Assembly: GCF_010509575.1 (NCBI RefSeq)
Contig: NZ_CP048437.1
Span: forward strand, 248,001-312,000
DNA: 64,000 bases
Source: Faecalibacterium duncaniae
GTDB taxonomy: Bacteria > Bacillota > Clostridia > Oscillospirales > Ruminococcaceae
Direction of reading: 5' to 3'
Shown: positions 50,530-59,166 of the stretch, piece after piece
Layout: each line of letters starts with the position of its first letter
Position numbering within the stretch: position 1 is the first letter of the stretch
Position numbers and translations under genes: made by a program
The notes under the pieces: model-generated
What the model was told of the DNA's origin: nothing
Database searches by the model: none
What the model saw: the letters and a program-made list of their open reading frames with translations, nothing else

Positions 50530-50775
50530 AATGGTAGTAACGACCTTTGCCATGCGCTCCAGACCGCTCCCCTGCGCGAGACCCAGCCGGACGGCAGCCG
50601 TCACCCCTTCGACACCTTCATCTGCGCTAAGACCCCGTCCGGCCGCTGGGGCGACCCCGAGGACATGGTGGGCCCCTGCGTGTTCCTAGCCAGCCATGCT
50701 TCTGACTTCGTCAACGGCCAGATCCTGTACGCCGATGGCGGCATCCTGGCTTACATCGGCCGTCAGCCCAAGTAA
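50530..50775 (+). pseudogene. 3' remnant of an SDR gene (gluconate 5-dehydrogenase type)
   Basis: The last 70 or so codons (TAPLRETQPDG, TPSGRWGDPEDMVGPCVFLA, FVNGQILYADGGILAYIGRQ) match the C-terminus of the KduD/gluconate 5-dehydrogenase branch of SDRs. The catalytic and cofactor-binding parts are missing; the first recognisable residue is near 50554. The upstream junction with the recombinase remnant suggests insertion into, or deletion through, this gene. Codon use is high-GC like the core genome. Confidence 0.82.
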
Positions 50776-50796
50776 CTCCGTCCTTTAAAACAAACA

Positions 50797-50842
50797 GAAA
50801 GCCGCCCGGAAATGTTCTCAGACGCTTCCGGGCGGCTTTTGT
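50797..50842 (+). terminator. terminator after the SDR remnant
   Basis: AAAGCCGCCCGGAA...TTCCGGGCGGCTTTT (50798-50840). Of the following 290 bases, only the promoter at 51002 is recognised. Confidence 0.85.
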
Positions 50843-51001
50843 CGTATGTCGACCTTCTTTTTCCCAAGTGCTTCTTTCGCGGATGATTGTTCATAATTTG
50901 TCGAGCCAATGTTATTTCATATTTCTTGACTTTTTATTGAAAGCATGGCGGCGTAAGTGCTCCAGAATCCATGCATCTGAGAAAATCACACCGGGCAGTT
51001 C

Positions 51002-51030
51002 TTGTAAAGTGCAAAACGATGTAGTACACT
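51002..51030 (+). promoter_or_regulatory. promoter of the PRD-type regulator gene
   Basis: TTGTAA (51002-51007), a 17-base spacer and TACACT (51025-51030). AAGTG/CACTT at its edges form an inverted pair. Confidence 0.5.
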
Positions 51031-51129
51031 TATGACAACTGCCGACAAGCTACACAGCAGAACCGGAAATTCAGTGGGTGTCAGGCACAGGGAATCTTTA
51101 CGGTGTTCGGGCAAAAGGGGATTCGCAAT

Positions 51130-53067
51130 ATGTTTCAGGATTATTCGATTGACGATTACAAAAAGGCATGTTATATCATCCTGCGGCCAGATCTAACTCC
51201 GGAATACTTTATCCGGCATTTTGGAATGAGCCGCTATGAGTACAGCATCTGTCAGCAGCGTCTGAAAGAACTGCAAAAGTTCTATGGGATCGAGTATCAT
51301 TTTGAAGAAAACCGGATCCATTGGACCGTCACCGATGAGAAACAGTTTCAGCAGCACTATAAGGGGATGTGGTCCTTCTACAATCGCCACCGCAGAAACC
51401 TTACAAACCGGAGCGAACTGGTCAGAGGGCTTTATATTGCCAGAAAGATTCTTCTTGCCAATGACCATACGGATTTGGATGCTGTGTCAGAAACAATGGT
51501 TTTTTCCCGCAGCAATCTGCGCAATGCAATCAAACTTTGCCGCACCTTTTTGCAAAGTTATAACATCCGGCTGGAAAACGCGCCCCATTACGGAGTGTAC
51601 CCTATGGGCAACGAATGGAACATCCGGCGCTGTCTGATGGCGATCTATAGTCTGCTGGACGTGAACGTTATTCCGGAAGAAGATTATCCTGAGATCGCGG
51701 AAGGGCTCAGCAATCCGCACTACCCCGTGCTTCGGGAGAAAGTGTATGAAGCGCTGCTGCATAATAGCTGCAATTATTCCCAGGCACAGGTCCGGCGGCT
51801 GACGTATTATATCTTCTTCCAGCACCTGCGCATCCGGCAGGGAAGGATATTTTCCGGTTTTGAAAACATCCATCCGGCCATCATCGGCTATGTCCGCAAC
51901 TCCGAACGGCTGATGAAGATCAGTGCGGACATTACCCGGTCCTGTTTTGGCGGGGAAGCATTTTCCGAACAGGAGATTTTATCGGTTGCCATGATGTTGT
52001 TTGAAATGTATGACGAACCGGAGGAGTTCTGCGCCTTTGTGGAAGCAACCTTTCCCGAGGAAGCCAACGACCTGTACCGCATGGTGGATGGCTATCTGCT
52101 GCGAAGTTACGGCTTCTCCATCACCGGCCTGTACAGTTCCATTCTCCGGACAACGCTCTACCGCCTGATCATTCACCATCAGATGGGTTTGCTGTCCGAA
52201 CATGCAGGGCACTCTGAAAGCCGGGCACAGATGATCTCAGACTATCCGCTGGTGATGCTTCTCTACCAGAACATCCAGCAGCTCCTTGCGGAACGCTATG
52301 GAAACGAGGCGGCCGGAATCTGCTGTGCTCCGCTGTGTGAACTGATTGCCTTTTATATTCAGGGGATGGATTATGCTGCGCCGCGGCTCCGCATCGGGAT
52401 CACCGCCCGTTCCGACATTTATGCTTCCGAAATGATCCGGAACCTTCTCCTTGCAAAGCTGAACCCGCGGTATTACAGCTCGGTGGAATGCTGTACCTAT
52501 GTTGACATGCTGGAAAACATCCCGGAGGCTCGGAAAAAGTATGATCTGATCCTGTGCGATGAACGCCTGTCCAACGATCCGCTGTTTCTTTCATATGCAG
52601 AGATCCGGAACGATCTCAACAACATCAATGCCTATCTTCAGATGCTGCGGGACCTGTTTGGAAATGACCTGAAAAAAGAAGATATCCGCACCCAGGAGCT
52701 GAAGCTGAGTGATGGGTGGGCCGAAGAGCTTCTGGCAGAGAGCCGTGCCTTTCCCGTTGCTGCTTTCACGGTGGAAGAAATCCAGAAGAAAACGATCTGT
52801 GTGAATGACTGTCTGGTTCTGCTTCTCACGCAACAGACGGCGCCACACAGTCTGCTGCAGTTCGGGAAATTGAAAAGTCGGCTCCGGGTCGGTGACAAGC
52901 GAGTCTCCCGTTATCTGCTGCTTTCCGGACGTGTAAATGCCCAAAACATCCGGATCATCAATTTGCTGCTCTACGAGCTGATACAGGACCCGCTGTTCTG
53001 GGCTACGCTTACCAGCTGCCCCTGCCCGGAAACGCTGAACAATCAGATTAACCGGCTGCTCAAATGA
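51130..53067 (+). CDS. PRD-type transcriptional regulator of the adjacent PTS operon
   Basis: A 645-residue protein with the layout of PTS-controlled activators (BglG/MtlR/LicR type). An N-terminal helix-turn-helix part (residues 1-75, with DLTPEYFIRHFGMSRYEYSI and ICQQRLKELQKF) is followed by a second winged-helix-like part and two weakly conserved PRD regions (about 170-420, with LLHNSCNY, LRIRQGRIFSGFENIHPAI, IIHHQMGLLSEHAGHSE). An EIIB-like domain (about 425-500, LRIGITARSDIYASEMIRNL) and a diverged EIIA-like tail follow. ATG 51130 follows AAAAGGGG by 9 bases; GTG 51103 is an alternative. It is likely phosphorylated by the PTS and acts on 53239-53267. Confidence 0.75.
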   Translation: MFQDYSIDDYKKACYIILRPDLTPEYFIRHFGMSRYEYSICQQRLKELQKFYGIEYHFEENRIHWTVTDEKQFQQHYKGMWSFYNRHRRNLTNRSELVRGLYIARKILLANDHTDLDAVSETMVFSRSNLRNAIKLCRTFLQSYNIRLENAPHYGVYPMGNEWNIRRCLMAIYSLLDVNVIPEEDYPEIAEGLSNPHYPVLREKVYEALLHNSCNYSQAQVRRLTYYIFFQHLRIRQGRIFSGFENIHPAIIGYVRNSERLMKISADITRSCFGGEAFSEQEILSVAMMLFEMYDEPEEFCAFVEATFPEEANDLYRMVDGYLLRSYGFSITGLYSSILRTTLYRLIIHHQMGLLSEHAGHSESRAQMISDYPLVMLLYQNIQQLLAERYGNEAAGICCAPLCELIAFYIQGMDYAAPRLRIGITARSDIYASEMIRNLLLAKLNPRYYSSVECCTYVDMLENIPEARKKYDLILCDERLSNDPLFLSYAEIRNDLNNINAYLQMLRDLFGNDLKKEDIRTQELKLSDGWAEELLAESRAFPVAAFTVEEIQKKTICVNDCLVLLLTQQTAPHSLLQFGKLKSRLRVGDKRVSRYLLLSGRVNAQNIRIINLLLYELIQDPLFWATLTSCPCPETLNNQINRLLK

Positions 53068-53089
53068 TGCTGCCCTTTTGAAAAAACGA

Positions 53090-53151
53090 TAACACCGCAT
53101 AGAATTCCTGCTCTCTCTGAGGGAGCGTGGGATCCTGTGTGGTGTTTTTTG
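53090..53151 (+). terminator. terminator after the regulator gene
   Basis: AACACC...GGTGTT outer stem with inner CTCTCT/GGGAG pairing, then TTTTT. Confidence 0.7.
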
Positions 53152-53238
53152 TGCACTTTGTCAAAAACAAGCATATGAGCTTGTCAAATTTGTACAATGA
53201 TGCAATTTTTTATGTAAAGTGCTCGAAAAAATCAGACA

Positions 53239-53267
53239 AGGAAAGTCTGTGGCAGACTTGTTATAAT
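53239..53267 (+). promoter_or_regulatory. activator-dependent promoter and operator of the PTS operon
   Basis: TATAAT (53262-53267) is perfect, but the -35 (AGGAAA, 53239-53244) is poor. Overlapping it is a perfect inverted repeat AAGTCTG-TGG-CAGACTT (53243-53259). Upstream, TTGTCAAA occurs twice (near 53159 and 53179). This is what an activator-controlled promoter looks like; the regulator would be the protein encoded just upstream. Confidence 0.6.
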
Positions 53268-53320
53268 ACACTCAGAAACTTTTCCGGAAAGTGATCCACA
53301 TCAAAAAAGGAGGACACACA

Positions 53321-53821
53321 ATGATTGCTTTGCTCAGAATTGATGAACGTCTAATCCATGGTCAGGTTGCAACCAGCTGGTCAAAGGCATTGGACATCGA
53401 CACCATCGTATGTGCAAGCGACGAAGCGGCCCAGAACCCGCTCAAAAAGAAAATGCTGCTGATTGCAGCGCCGCCGGGCAAAAAGACCCATGTTCGCAGC
53501 GTGGACGAGGTGATCGGACTTCTGCAGGATCCGCGCGCAGAACGCATGAAGATTTTTTTGCTGACGGACAACCCCAAGGATGCGCTGAAACTGGTTTCGG
53601 CGCTGGGACTGAAAAATGTCAACTTGGGTAATTACCACAACCGCAAGGCAGAACATACCGCAAGCGTTTCTATGTATGTGCAGTTGGATCGGGACGATCT
53701 TGGTGCATTGAAGGAGATCAGCGAACGTGTTGCGGACGCTTATGTCCAAAGTCTGCCCTCGACCGAAAAAACGTCCCTGAAGGCCTTTGTTGCAGCAGCG
53801 GAAAAGGCTGAATGGAAATAA
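53321..53821 (+). CDS. PTS mannose/fructose/sorbose family EIIB
   Basis: A 166-residue cytoplasmic phosphotransfer domain. The phospho-His is in RIDERLIHGQV (His14), and the NVNLGNYHNRK segment is the usual partner loop. It receives phosphate from IIA and passes it to the sugar during transport by IIC/IID. The start ATG 53321 follows AAAAAAGGAGG by 7 bases. It is the first gene of the PTS operon. Confidence 0.93.
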   Translation: MIALLRIDERLIHGQVATSWSKALDIDTIVCASDEAAQNPLKKKMLLIAAPPGKKTHVRSVDEVIGLLQDPRAERMKIFLLTDNPKDALKLVSALGLKNVNLGNYHNRKAEHTASVSMYVQLDRDDLGALKEISERVADAYVQSLPSTEKTSLKAFVAAAEKAEWK

Positions 53822-53839
53822 AAAAGGAGGAAACACAGT

Positions 53840-54613
53840 ATGTTAGTTCCTGCATTGCTTGTAGCGTTTGCTTACTGGATCACATGGCTGATTGACGGCA
53901 TTCTGGGATGGCAGACCATGACCCGCCCGATCGTGCTGGGCACAGTGATCGGTTTGCTCTGCGGTGACCTGAAGGCCGGCGTTATAATGGGTGCCTCGCT
54001 GGAAGCTGTTTATATGGGCATTTCCGGCATCGGCGGTTCTCTCGCAGCCGATTATCGTTCGGGTACGGCAGTTGGCGTGGGCCTCGCGATCCTGTCCGGG
54101 ATCTCCATGGAGGAGGGCATTGCAATCGCAGTTCCGATCGGTGCTCTGTGCCTTGGCCTGATGCCGGTCACCACAATGGTTGGCAACCTGATGGAAGTGC
54201 CCCTGATGAACGCCGCCAAGCAGGGCGATGTCAAAAAGTACAACCGTCTGGTCTGGTTCCAGGCCATCGTGCTCCAGCACCTGCTGGATACTGCCGTCAT
54301 CTTCCTGTGCTGCTACTTCGGATCCACCGTGATCACGACCACATTCGATGCGATCCCCGCCTGGCTGATGAATGGTCTGTCGGCATCCGGCGGTATGCTG
54401 GTGGTCGTCGGCCTGGCGCTGACGACCCAGGCCATTTTCTCGAAGTACACCGTACCGTTCGTTCTGGTTGGCTTTGTTCTGACCAAATATCTGGCAATGC
54501 CGGTGCTCTCCGTGGCAATCCTCGGCTTTGTCTGTGCCTACATGGTCTTTGATCGTTCTCGTGCTCTGAAGCAGGTTGAAAATACGGTTGGAGGTGACGA
54601 TTTCTATGCCTAA
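53840..54613 (+). CDS. PTS mannose/fructose/sorbose family EIIC
   Basis: A 257-residue membrane channel component, with LDGILGWQ-type and GASLEAVYMGISGIGGSLAA segments typical of ManY/SorA. It forms the translocation path together with IID. It starts 19 bases after the IIB stop and overlaps the IID start by 8 bases. Confidence 0.92.
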   Translation: MLVPALLVAFAYWITWLIDGILGWQTMTRPIVLGTVIGLLCGDLKAGVIMGASLEAVYMGISGIGGSLAADYRSGTAVGVGLAILSGISMEEGIAIAVPIGALCLGLMPVTTMVGNLMEVPLMNAAKQGDVKKYNRLVWFQAIVLQHLLDTAVIFLCCYFGSTVITTTFDAIPAWLMNGLSASGGMLVVVGLALTTQAIFSKYTVPFVLVGFVLTKYLAMPVLSVAILGFVCAYMVFDRSRALKQVENTVGGDDFYA

Positions 54614-55432
54614 TAAGCAGAATACGATTTCGCCGGAAGAAAAAAAAAAATCCTGAACAAATGCTATTGGGGCTCTCTGTCCTGCATGCGCACCACCAGC
54701 AATGTGGTTGGTCAGGGACGTGCCATGGTGCTGTCCACGGCACCGGTTATTGAAAAATATTATCAGGATGACGAAGCCAAAAAAGAAGCGCTTACCCGCC
54801 ACGCTTCAGAGTACATCAACACAAACCAGACCATGTATGGTCTGTTGGCAGGCATTGCCTGTGCAATGGAAAAGGAACGCGCAGAAAAGGGCAACGTGGA
54901 ACCCGGCACGATCACCAGTGTCATTGCATCCCTGATGGGCCCCCTGGCCGGTATTGGTGACTCGTTCTTCTTCAACTGTGTCCGTGTTATCGTAGCCGGC
55001 ATCGCCATCGGAATTGCAGCCGACGGCAATCTTCTTGGACCACTGCTGTTTGTAGCACTGTTCGGCTTCGGTCTTCTTGCACTCAAGTATGTGCTGTTCA
55101 TGACCGGTTACCGCACCGGCACCTCTTTGATCGATCAGGCTTCGGAATCCGGCATTATTTCTATGCTGATGGAAGTTGCCGGCATTCTGGGTGCCATGAT
55201 GGTCGGTGTTCTGATTGCTTCCAATATCAAGATCAACATTGCTCTGGCACCGGTGGTCAACGGCGCAGAAATCAACATTCAGGGCATTCTGGACAATGTG
55301 ATGCCTGGTCTGCTCAGCCTTGTTCTCTGGTGGGGTAGCTATAAGGCTCTGCAGAAGGGCCTGACCCCAGTCAAACTGATCTTCATCATTATGGGTGGAT
55401 GCATTCTGCTCTCGCTGGTTGGTATTCTGTAA
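54606..55432 (+). pseudogene. PTS mannose family EIID with an 11-A frameshift near the start
   Basis: ATG 54606 (MPNKQNTISPEEKKK) runs into an 11-A tract (54640-54650) and stops at TGA a few codons later. The rest of IID lies in another frame (ILNKCYWGSLSCMRTTSN onward, open to 55432), with the family features LSTAPVIEKYY, IASLMGPLAGIGDSFFF and C-terminal membrane segments. Losing two A or gaining one would restore the frame. This may be a loss of function, a phase-variable switch, transcriptional slippage or a sequencing error. Without IID this permease should not work. Confidence 0.85.
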
Positions 55433-55442
55433 AATTGTGACG

Positions 55443-55480
55443 GGGAAGGAAGGCTCGCAAAGCACCTTCCTTCCCTAGTT
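55443..55480 (+). terminator. internal terminator-like hairpin between IID and ChbG-like genes
   Basis: A perfect 11-base stem GGGAAGGAAGG/CCTTCCTTCCC (55443-55453, 55465-55475) followed by TAGTTTTT. It may attenuate the distal half of the operon. Confidence 0.7.
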
Positions 55481-55506
55481 TTTATGTTGAGAAGGGAGAG
55501 GTCGAA

Positions 55507-56283
55507 ATGAAACTGCTGACGCAATCGGACGACTACGGATTTACCCGTGGTGTGACCTGTGGCATTCTGGATGCAATTGAAAACGGTGTCGTCCGGAATA
55601 CCGGGTTGTTTGTAAATATGCCGGAAAGCGAGCACGCCGCATCCTTTATCCAAGATTATCCGCAGGTGTGCTTTGGCATCGACTTCAATATTGTCTCCGG
55701 AGATCCGGTCTCTGACCCGGAACTGCTCCCGGACCTGGTGGATCAGGACGGACATTTTATCCGTTCCACCGTCAAAATGGCAGATCCGCGCTTTGGTAAG
55801 GAAGAGCTGTGGCCCTACGAACAGGTGCTGACCGAACTGCGGGCACAGCTGAAGCACTTTGTCCGTCTTGCAGGGCAGCCGCCGGAATATCTGCACGGAC
55901 ACTCCATCAGCCGCAGCAGCCCGGCCTATATCCGGGCGATCCGGACCCTGTCGGAAGAAAGCGGCGTTCCGTACAGCGCAGACTGCCACAAAAAGGTGAA
56001 TATGTACTGGGCTGCCAACGGTTACAATACCAAGCCTTTCACGGTGGAAAAGCAGCTGGAAACCGATGCACTGGCGTATGTCCGGGAACATCTGGATGAG
56101 GCACTGGGGCACGAATACGTCCTTTTGGGCGGTCATGTCGGCTTTGTGGATGCAGATCTGTTCCGTTACACGACCTATTCGGTCATCCGCTGCAAAGATC
56201 ACGAAGTATTCACCTCGGACTTTGTGAAGAACTGGATCCTCCGCAACAACGTTGAGCTGATCACATACCGTGACCTGAAATAA
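55507..56283 (+). CDS. ChbG/YdjC-like carbohydrate deacetylase, paralogue 1
   Basis: A 258-residue TIM-barrel deacetylase of the YdjC family, whose E. coli member ChbG removes one acetyl group from chitooligosaccharides. N-terminal SDDYG carries the Asp pair, and HGHSISRSSP carries metal-binding His residues. The motif usually vGlHlnLt reads FGIDFNIVSG, so one His is replaced by Asp. It is 75 bases downstream of IID and 14 before a second paralogue, so a deacetylation step probably follows transport. Confidence 0.85.
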   Translation: MKLLTQSDDYGFTRGVTCGILDAIENGVVRNTGLFVNMPESEHAASFIQDYPQVCFGIDFNIVSGDPVSDPELLPDLVDQDGHFIRSTVKMADPRFGKEELWPYEQVLTELRAQLKHFVRLAGQPPEYLHGHSISRSSPAYIRAIRTLSEESGVPYSADCHKKVNMYWAANGYNTKPFTVEKQLETDALAYVREHLDEALGHEYVLLGGHVGFVDADLFRYTTYSVIRCKDHEVFTSDFVKNWILRNNVELITYRDLK

Positions 56284-56297
56284 GAAAGGAGAAACAG

Positions 56298-57101
56298 ATG
56301 AAACTGATTGTACGAGGCGCCGATTATGCCATGACCGACAGCATCACCGACGGCTGCCTGCGCGCAGCCCGCTGCGGGATTCTGACCGATGTGGGCCTGA
56401 TGACAAACAATGCTGCACAGGCCCGCTATGCGGTGAACGAGTTGAAAAAGTATCCGCATGTTTCGGTTGGTCAGGACCTGAATCTTGTGTCCGGGCTGCC
56501 CGCCAGCGACCCGAAGGACATCCCTGCACTGGTGGATGAAAACGGCATTTTTATTTCTTCGACCCGCCGCAAACTGGAAAATCTGTATGAGATTCCTTAC
56601 GACCAGATCTACCGTGAAATGAAACAGCAGGTCGAAAATTTCATCGAAATTGTGGGCCGCAAGCCGTGCTACTTTGCAGGGCATTCGCTTTCCACACCGG
56701 AAGTCGAGCAGGCCATGGTGGATATTGCAGAGGAATATGGCGTACTGCTGAACTGCTTTGGTCTGAAGGATCTGCCGGTCGGCACACGCTGGTACTATAA
56801 AAACATGAAGGTCGACCCGAATGACCGCAAGCCATCTTACGGTCTGGCTGAACAGGGTGCAACGGATGTCATCGGGCATATTCTTTCTGGCGGCTGTGAG
56901 TTCGACTTCAATGCACCGTATGCGATGCTTGCAACCCACTGCGGTTACTGCGATGGTGAATTGCAAAACATGTCGACTTTTTCCGTCATCCGCGGCAGAG
57001 AACTCGAAGCGCTCTGCTCGCCGAAGATCAAGGAATGGGTCAAGGCAAACGGCATTGAGCTGATCAGCTTTGATCAGTATCTGGCAGAGCACGCGAAATA
57101 A
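56298..57101 (+). CDS. ChbG/YdjC-like carbohydrate deacetylase, paralogue 2 (altered metal site)
   Basis: A 267-residue paralogue of the gene before it; KPCYFAGHSLSTPEVEQ aligns with HGHS. The N-terminal motif is RGADYA, with one Asp in place of the usual Asp pair, and the vGlHlnLt position again reads VGQDLNLVSG. Both paralogues share LVSGxPxSDP. Paralogue 2 may be a non-catalytic or altered partner. ATG 56298 follows AAAGGAG by 7 bases. Confidence 0.82.
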   Translation: MKLIVRGADYAMTDSITDGCLRAARCGILTDVGLMTNNAAQARYAVNELKKYPHVSVGQDLNLVSGLPASDPKDIPALVDENGIFISSTRRKLENLYEIPYDQIYREMKQQVENFIEIVGRKPCYFAGHSLSTPEVEQAMVDIAEEYGVLLNCFGLKDLPVGTRWYYKNMKVDPNDRKPSYGLAEQGATDVIGHILSGGCEFDFNAPYAMLATHCGYCDGELQNMSTFSVIRGRELEALCSPKIKEWVKANGIELISFDQYLAEHAK

Positions 57102-57175
57102 ACCACCGCGCATCTGCGCTTAAAACGCATAAAGGGATATGCGCCACTGGAAAAAATGGAGCATATGATGACAAA

Positions 57176-58567
57176 ATGGAAAAAAAGACACTATTGGTAA
57201 AGGAACCAGGCTTTTACAGGCTGATGCTGATGCTTGCACTTCCTGTGATCATCCAGAATATGATCACGGTGGGCGTGAACATTATGGACACTGTGATGCT
57301 GGGCAGCTTTGGTGAGATACAGCTTTCCGGTTCTTCGCTGGCAAATGATTTTATCAACCTGTTCCAGATCGCCTGTATGGGTGTCGGTGGCGGTGCATCC
57401 GTTCTCAGTGCGCAGTTTTATGGCAAAGGCGACTACAACAATGTGAAAAAGACGGTTGCGATCATGCTGCGTGTAATTCTCTCTGTGGCCGTCGTCTGCA
57501 TGGTGATCTCGTTGTTTTTCCCGGAGGAGCTTCTCCGGATCTATACAGCCGACACTGCTGTGATCGAAAAGGGTGCAATTTATCTCCGGTACAGCACAGC
57601 TTCTTTTGTAATGATGGCCATCACAATGACCCTGACCTTGATTCTGCGGTCTATTCATGATGTAAAGATCCCGCTCTACGCATCGATTGGCAGTTTCTTC
57701 GTCAACATCTTTTTTAACTGGGTCTTTATTTTTGGTCACTTTGGTGTGCCACAGATGCAGATTGCCGGTGCCGCAATCGGAACCGTTCTTGCCCGTCTGT
57801 TTGAGCTGATCGTGATCGGCGGACACTTCTTCTTCCAGGAAAAGCAGTTGCGCTTCCGCATCCGGGATCTTTGGATGCCGGTCGGAGATCTGCTGGGTAC
57901 ATACTGCAAATACTGCATTCCGGTTCTGTGCTCTGACATGCTTCTGGGTATCGGCAACAGCATGGTCTCGGTCATCATCGGCCACATCGGAACATCGTTT
58001 GTAGCAGCCAATTCCATCGTTGCCATGATCCAGCGCCTTTGCACAGTCATGACACAAGGCATCGGACAGGCCGCGGCCGTGATCACCGGAAACAATGTGG
58101 GAAGCGGCAAATTGGACAAGGCTTACCGGGAAAGCACAACCATGATCATCTTGACCGTGTTGTTTAGCCTGGGAACCAGCCTCATTTTAATGATCATCGG
58201 GCCGTTTGTGGTCAATGCCTACAACCTTTCCGCTGAAACACATGACATTGCCATGCAGCTCCTGGACGCGATCAGCTTTATCATTGTATTTCAGGCACTG
58301 CAGTCCGTGCTGACAAAGGGTATCCTGCGGGGTGGTGGAGACACACGGTTCTGCATGATGATTGATGCCACATTTCTTTGGCTGATTTCCATTCCACTTG
58401 GATGGCTCACCGGTGTTGTCTTGAAGTTGCCGGCATTTGTCGTATATGTCTGCATGAAACTGGACTGGATCATCAAGGTTTTTGTGTGTCTGTTCCGTTT
58501 CAAAAGTAAAAAATGCTTTCGGATCGTCTCCGACAGTACGGAAGAAAGGAATGCCGATTCATGTTAA
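57176..58567 (+). CDS. MATE family efflux transporter in the PTS operon
   Basis: A 463-residue membrane protein with 12 predicted segments. Family marks: PGFYRLMLMLALPVIIQNMI, VMLGSFGEIQLSG, LRSIHDVKIPLYASI and GNNVGSGKLDKAY (second half). It follows paralogue 2 by 74 bases, and its last 7 bases overlap the IIA start, so it belongs to the operon. A sugar-linked MATE inside a PTS operon is unusual; it might export a product or acetate-related by-product, but no substrate can be inferred. Confidence 0.88.
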   Translation: MEKKTLLVKEPGFYRLMLMLALPVIIQNMITVGVNIMDTVMLGSFGEIQLSGSSLANDFINLFQIACMGVGGGASVLSAQFYGKGDYNNVKKTVAIMLRVILSVAVVCMVISLFFPEELLRIYTADTAVIEKGAIYLRYSTASFVMMAITMTLTLILRSIHDVKIPLYASIGSFFVNIFFNWVFIFGHFGVPQMQIAGAAIGTVLARLFELIVIGGHFFFQEKQLRFRIRDLWMPVGDLLGTYCKYCIPVLCSDMLLGIGNSMVSVIIGHIGTSFVAANSIVAMIQRLCTVMTQGIGQAAAVITGNNVGSGKLDKAYRESTTMIILTVLFSLGTSLILMIIGPFVVNAYNLSAETHDIAMQLLDAISFIIVFQALQSVLTKGILRGGGDTRFCMMIDATFLWLISIPLGWLTGVVLKLPAFVVYVCMKLDWIIKVFVCLFRFKSKKCFRIVSDSTEERNADSC

Positions 58568-58968
58568 AGATTTTTCTGTCCTCTCATGGCCGCTTTGCCA
58601 GCGGCATCAGGAGTTCCTGCGAGATCCTTCTGGGAGCGCAACAAAATCTGACGGTTTTTGATGCCTATGTAGACAACGATACCGTGCAGGAGCATCTGGA
58701 TGATTTCTACAAAACCGTTTCTGCTGAGGATCAAGTCCTGCTTTGCAGCGATCTGTATGGAGGCAGCGTCAATCAGTCAATGTATCCATATCTCCAGAAG
58801 CCGAACACGCGTCTGGTCAGCGGCGTCAACATGACATTCATGATGAACGTCTTGTGTGAGGAAGAATTGTCCGATGAGCGACTGGAGGAGATTCTGGAGG
58901 AAAGCCGCAGCTATCTGCGCAGGGTAAATCTGGAAACCAATGAGACAGAGGATGAATCCTTCTTCTAA
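58561..58968 (+). CDS. PTS mannose family EIIA
   Basis: A 135-residue phosphotransfer domain. Phospho-His9 is in LSSHGRFASGI; LLCSDLYGGSVNQSM is the family segment around the active site (cf. DLFGGSP). It is the last gene of the operon, separated from IIB/IIC/IID by four genes, whereas in standard operons it is next to IIB. It overlaps the MATE gene by 7 bases. Confidence 0.88.
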   Translation: MLKIFLSSHGRFASGIRSSCEILLGAQQNLTVFDAYVDNDTVQEHLDDFYKTVSAEDQVLLCSDLYGGSVNQSMYPYLQKPNTRLVSGVNMTFMMNVLCEEELSDERLEEILEESRSYLRRVNLETNETEDESFF

Positions 58969-58983
58969 GGAAAAAGCAGTAGG

Positions 58984-59034
58984 AAAAGCCACGACGAATG
59001 TTCATATTGTGACGTTTCATCGTGGCTTTTCTTG
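58984..59034 (+). terminator. terminator of the PTS operon
   Basis: AAAAGCCACGA...TCGTGGCTTTT (58984-59030) then CTTG. Confidence 0.8.
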
Positions 59035-59108
59035 CGGTCAGAGTGGCGAGACTCAAGCTCGCGGCCTCCTGCTCCCATAGAAGAAGTAAAAAGACATCGC
59101 AAGCCGAT

Positions 59109-59140
59109 GCTGCTCAGTTCAAAAGGAAGCGTTGAGCAGC
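59109..59140 (+). other. perfect 8-base hairpin before the third ppdK-like tail
   Basis: GCTGCTCA (59109-59116) and TGAGCAGC (59133-59140). It lies in a region of about 125 bases (59035-59160) with no gene, between the PTS operon terminator and the tail repeat; it may be what remains of an earlier cassette end. Confidence 0.5.
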
Positions 59141-59166
59141 ACCCGGAGGGAGAAGAATGATTCCCA

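Noticed and set aside
53155..53215. Sigma-54 promoter for the PTS operon (as in LevR-regulated operons)
   Set aside because: The upstream regulator has no AAA+ sigma-54 domain, and no GG-N10-GC element was seen.
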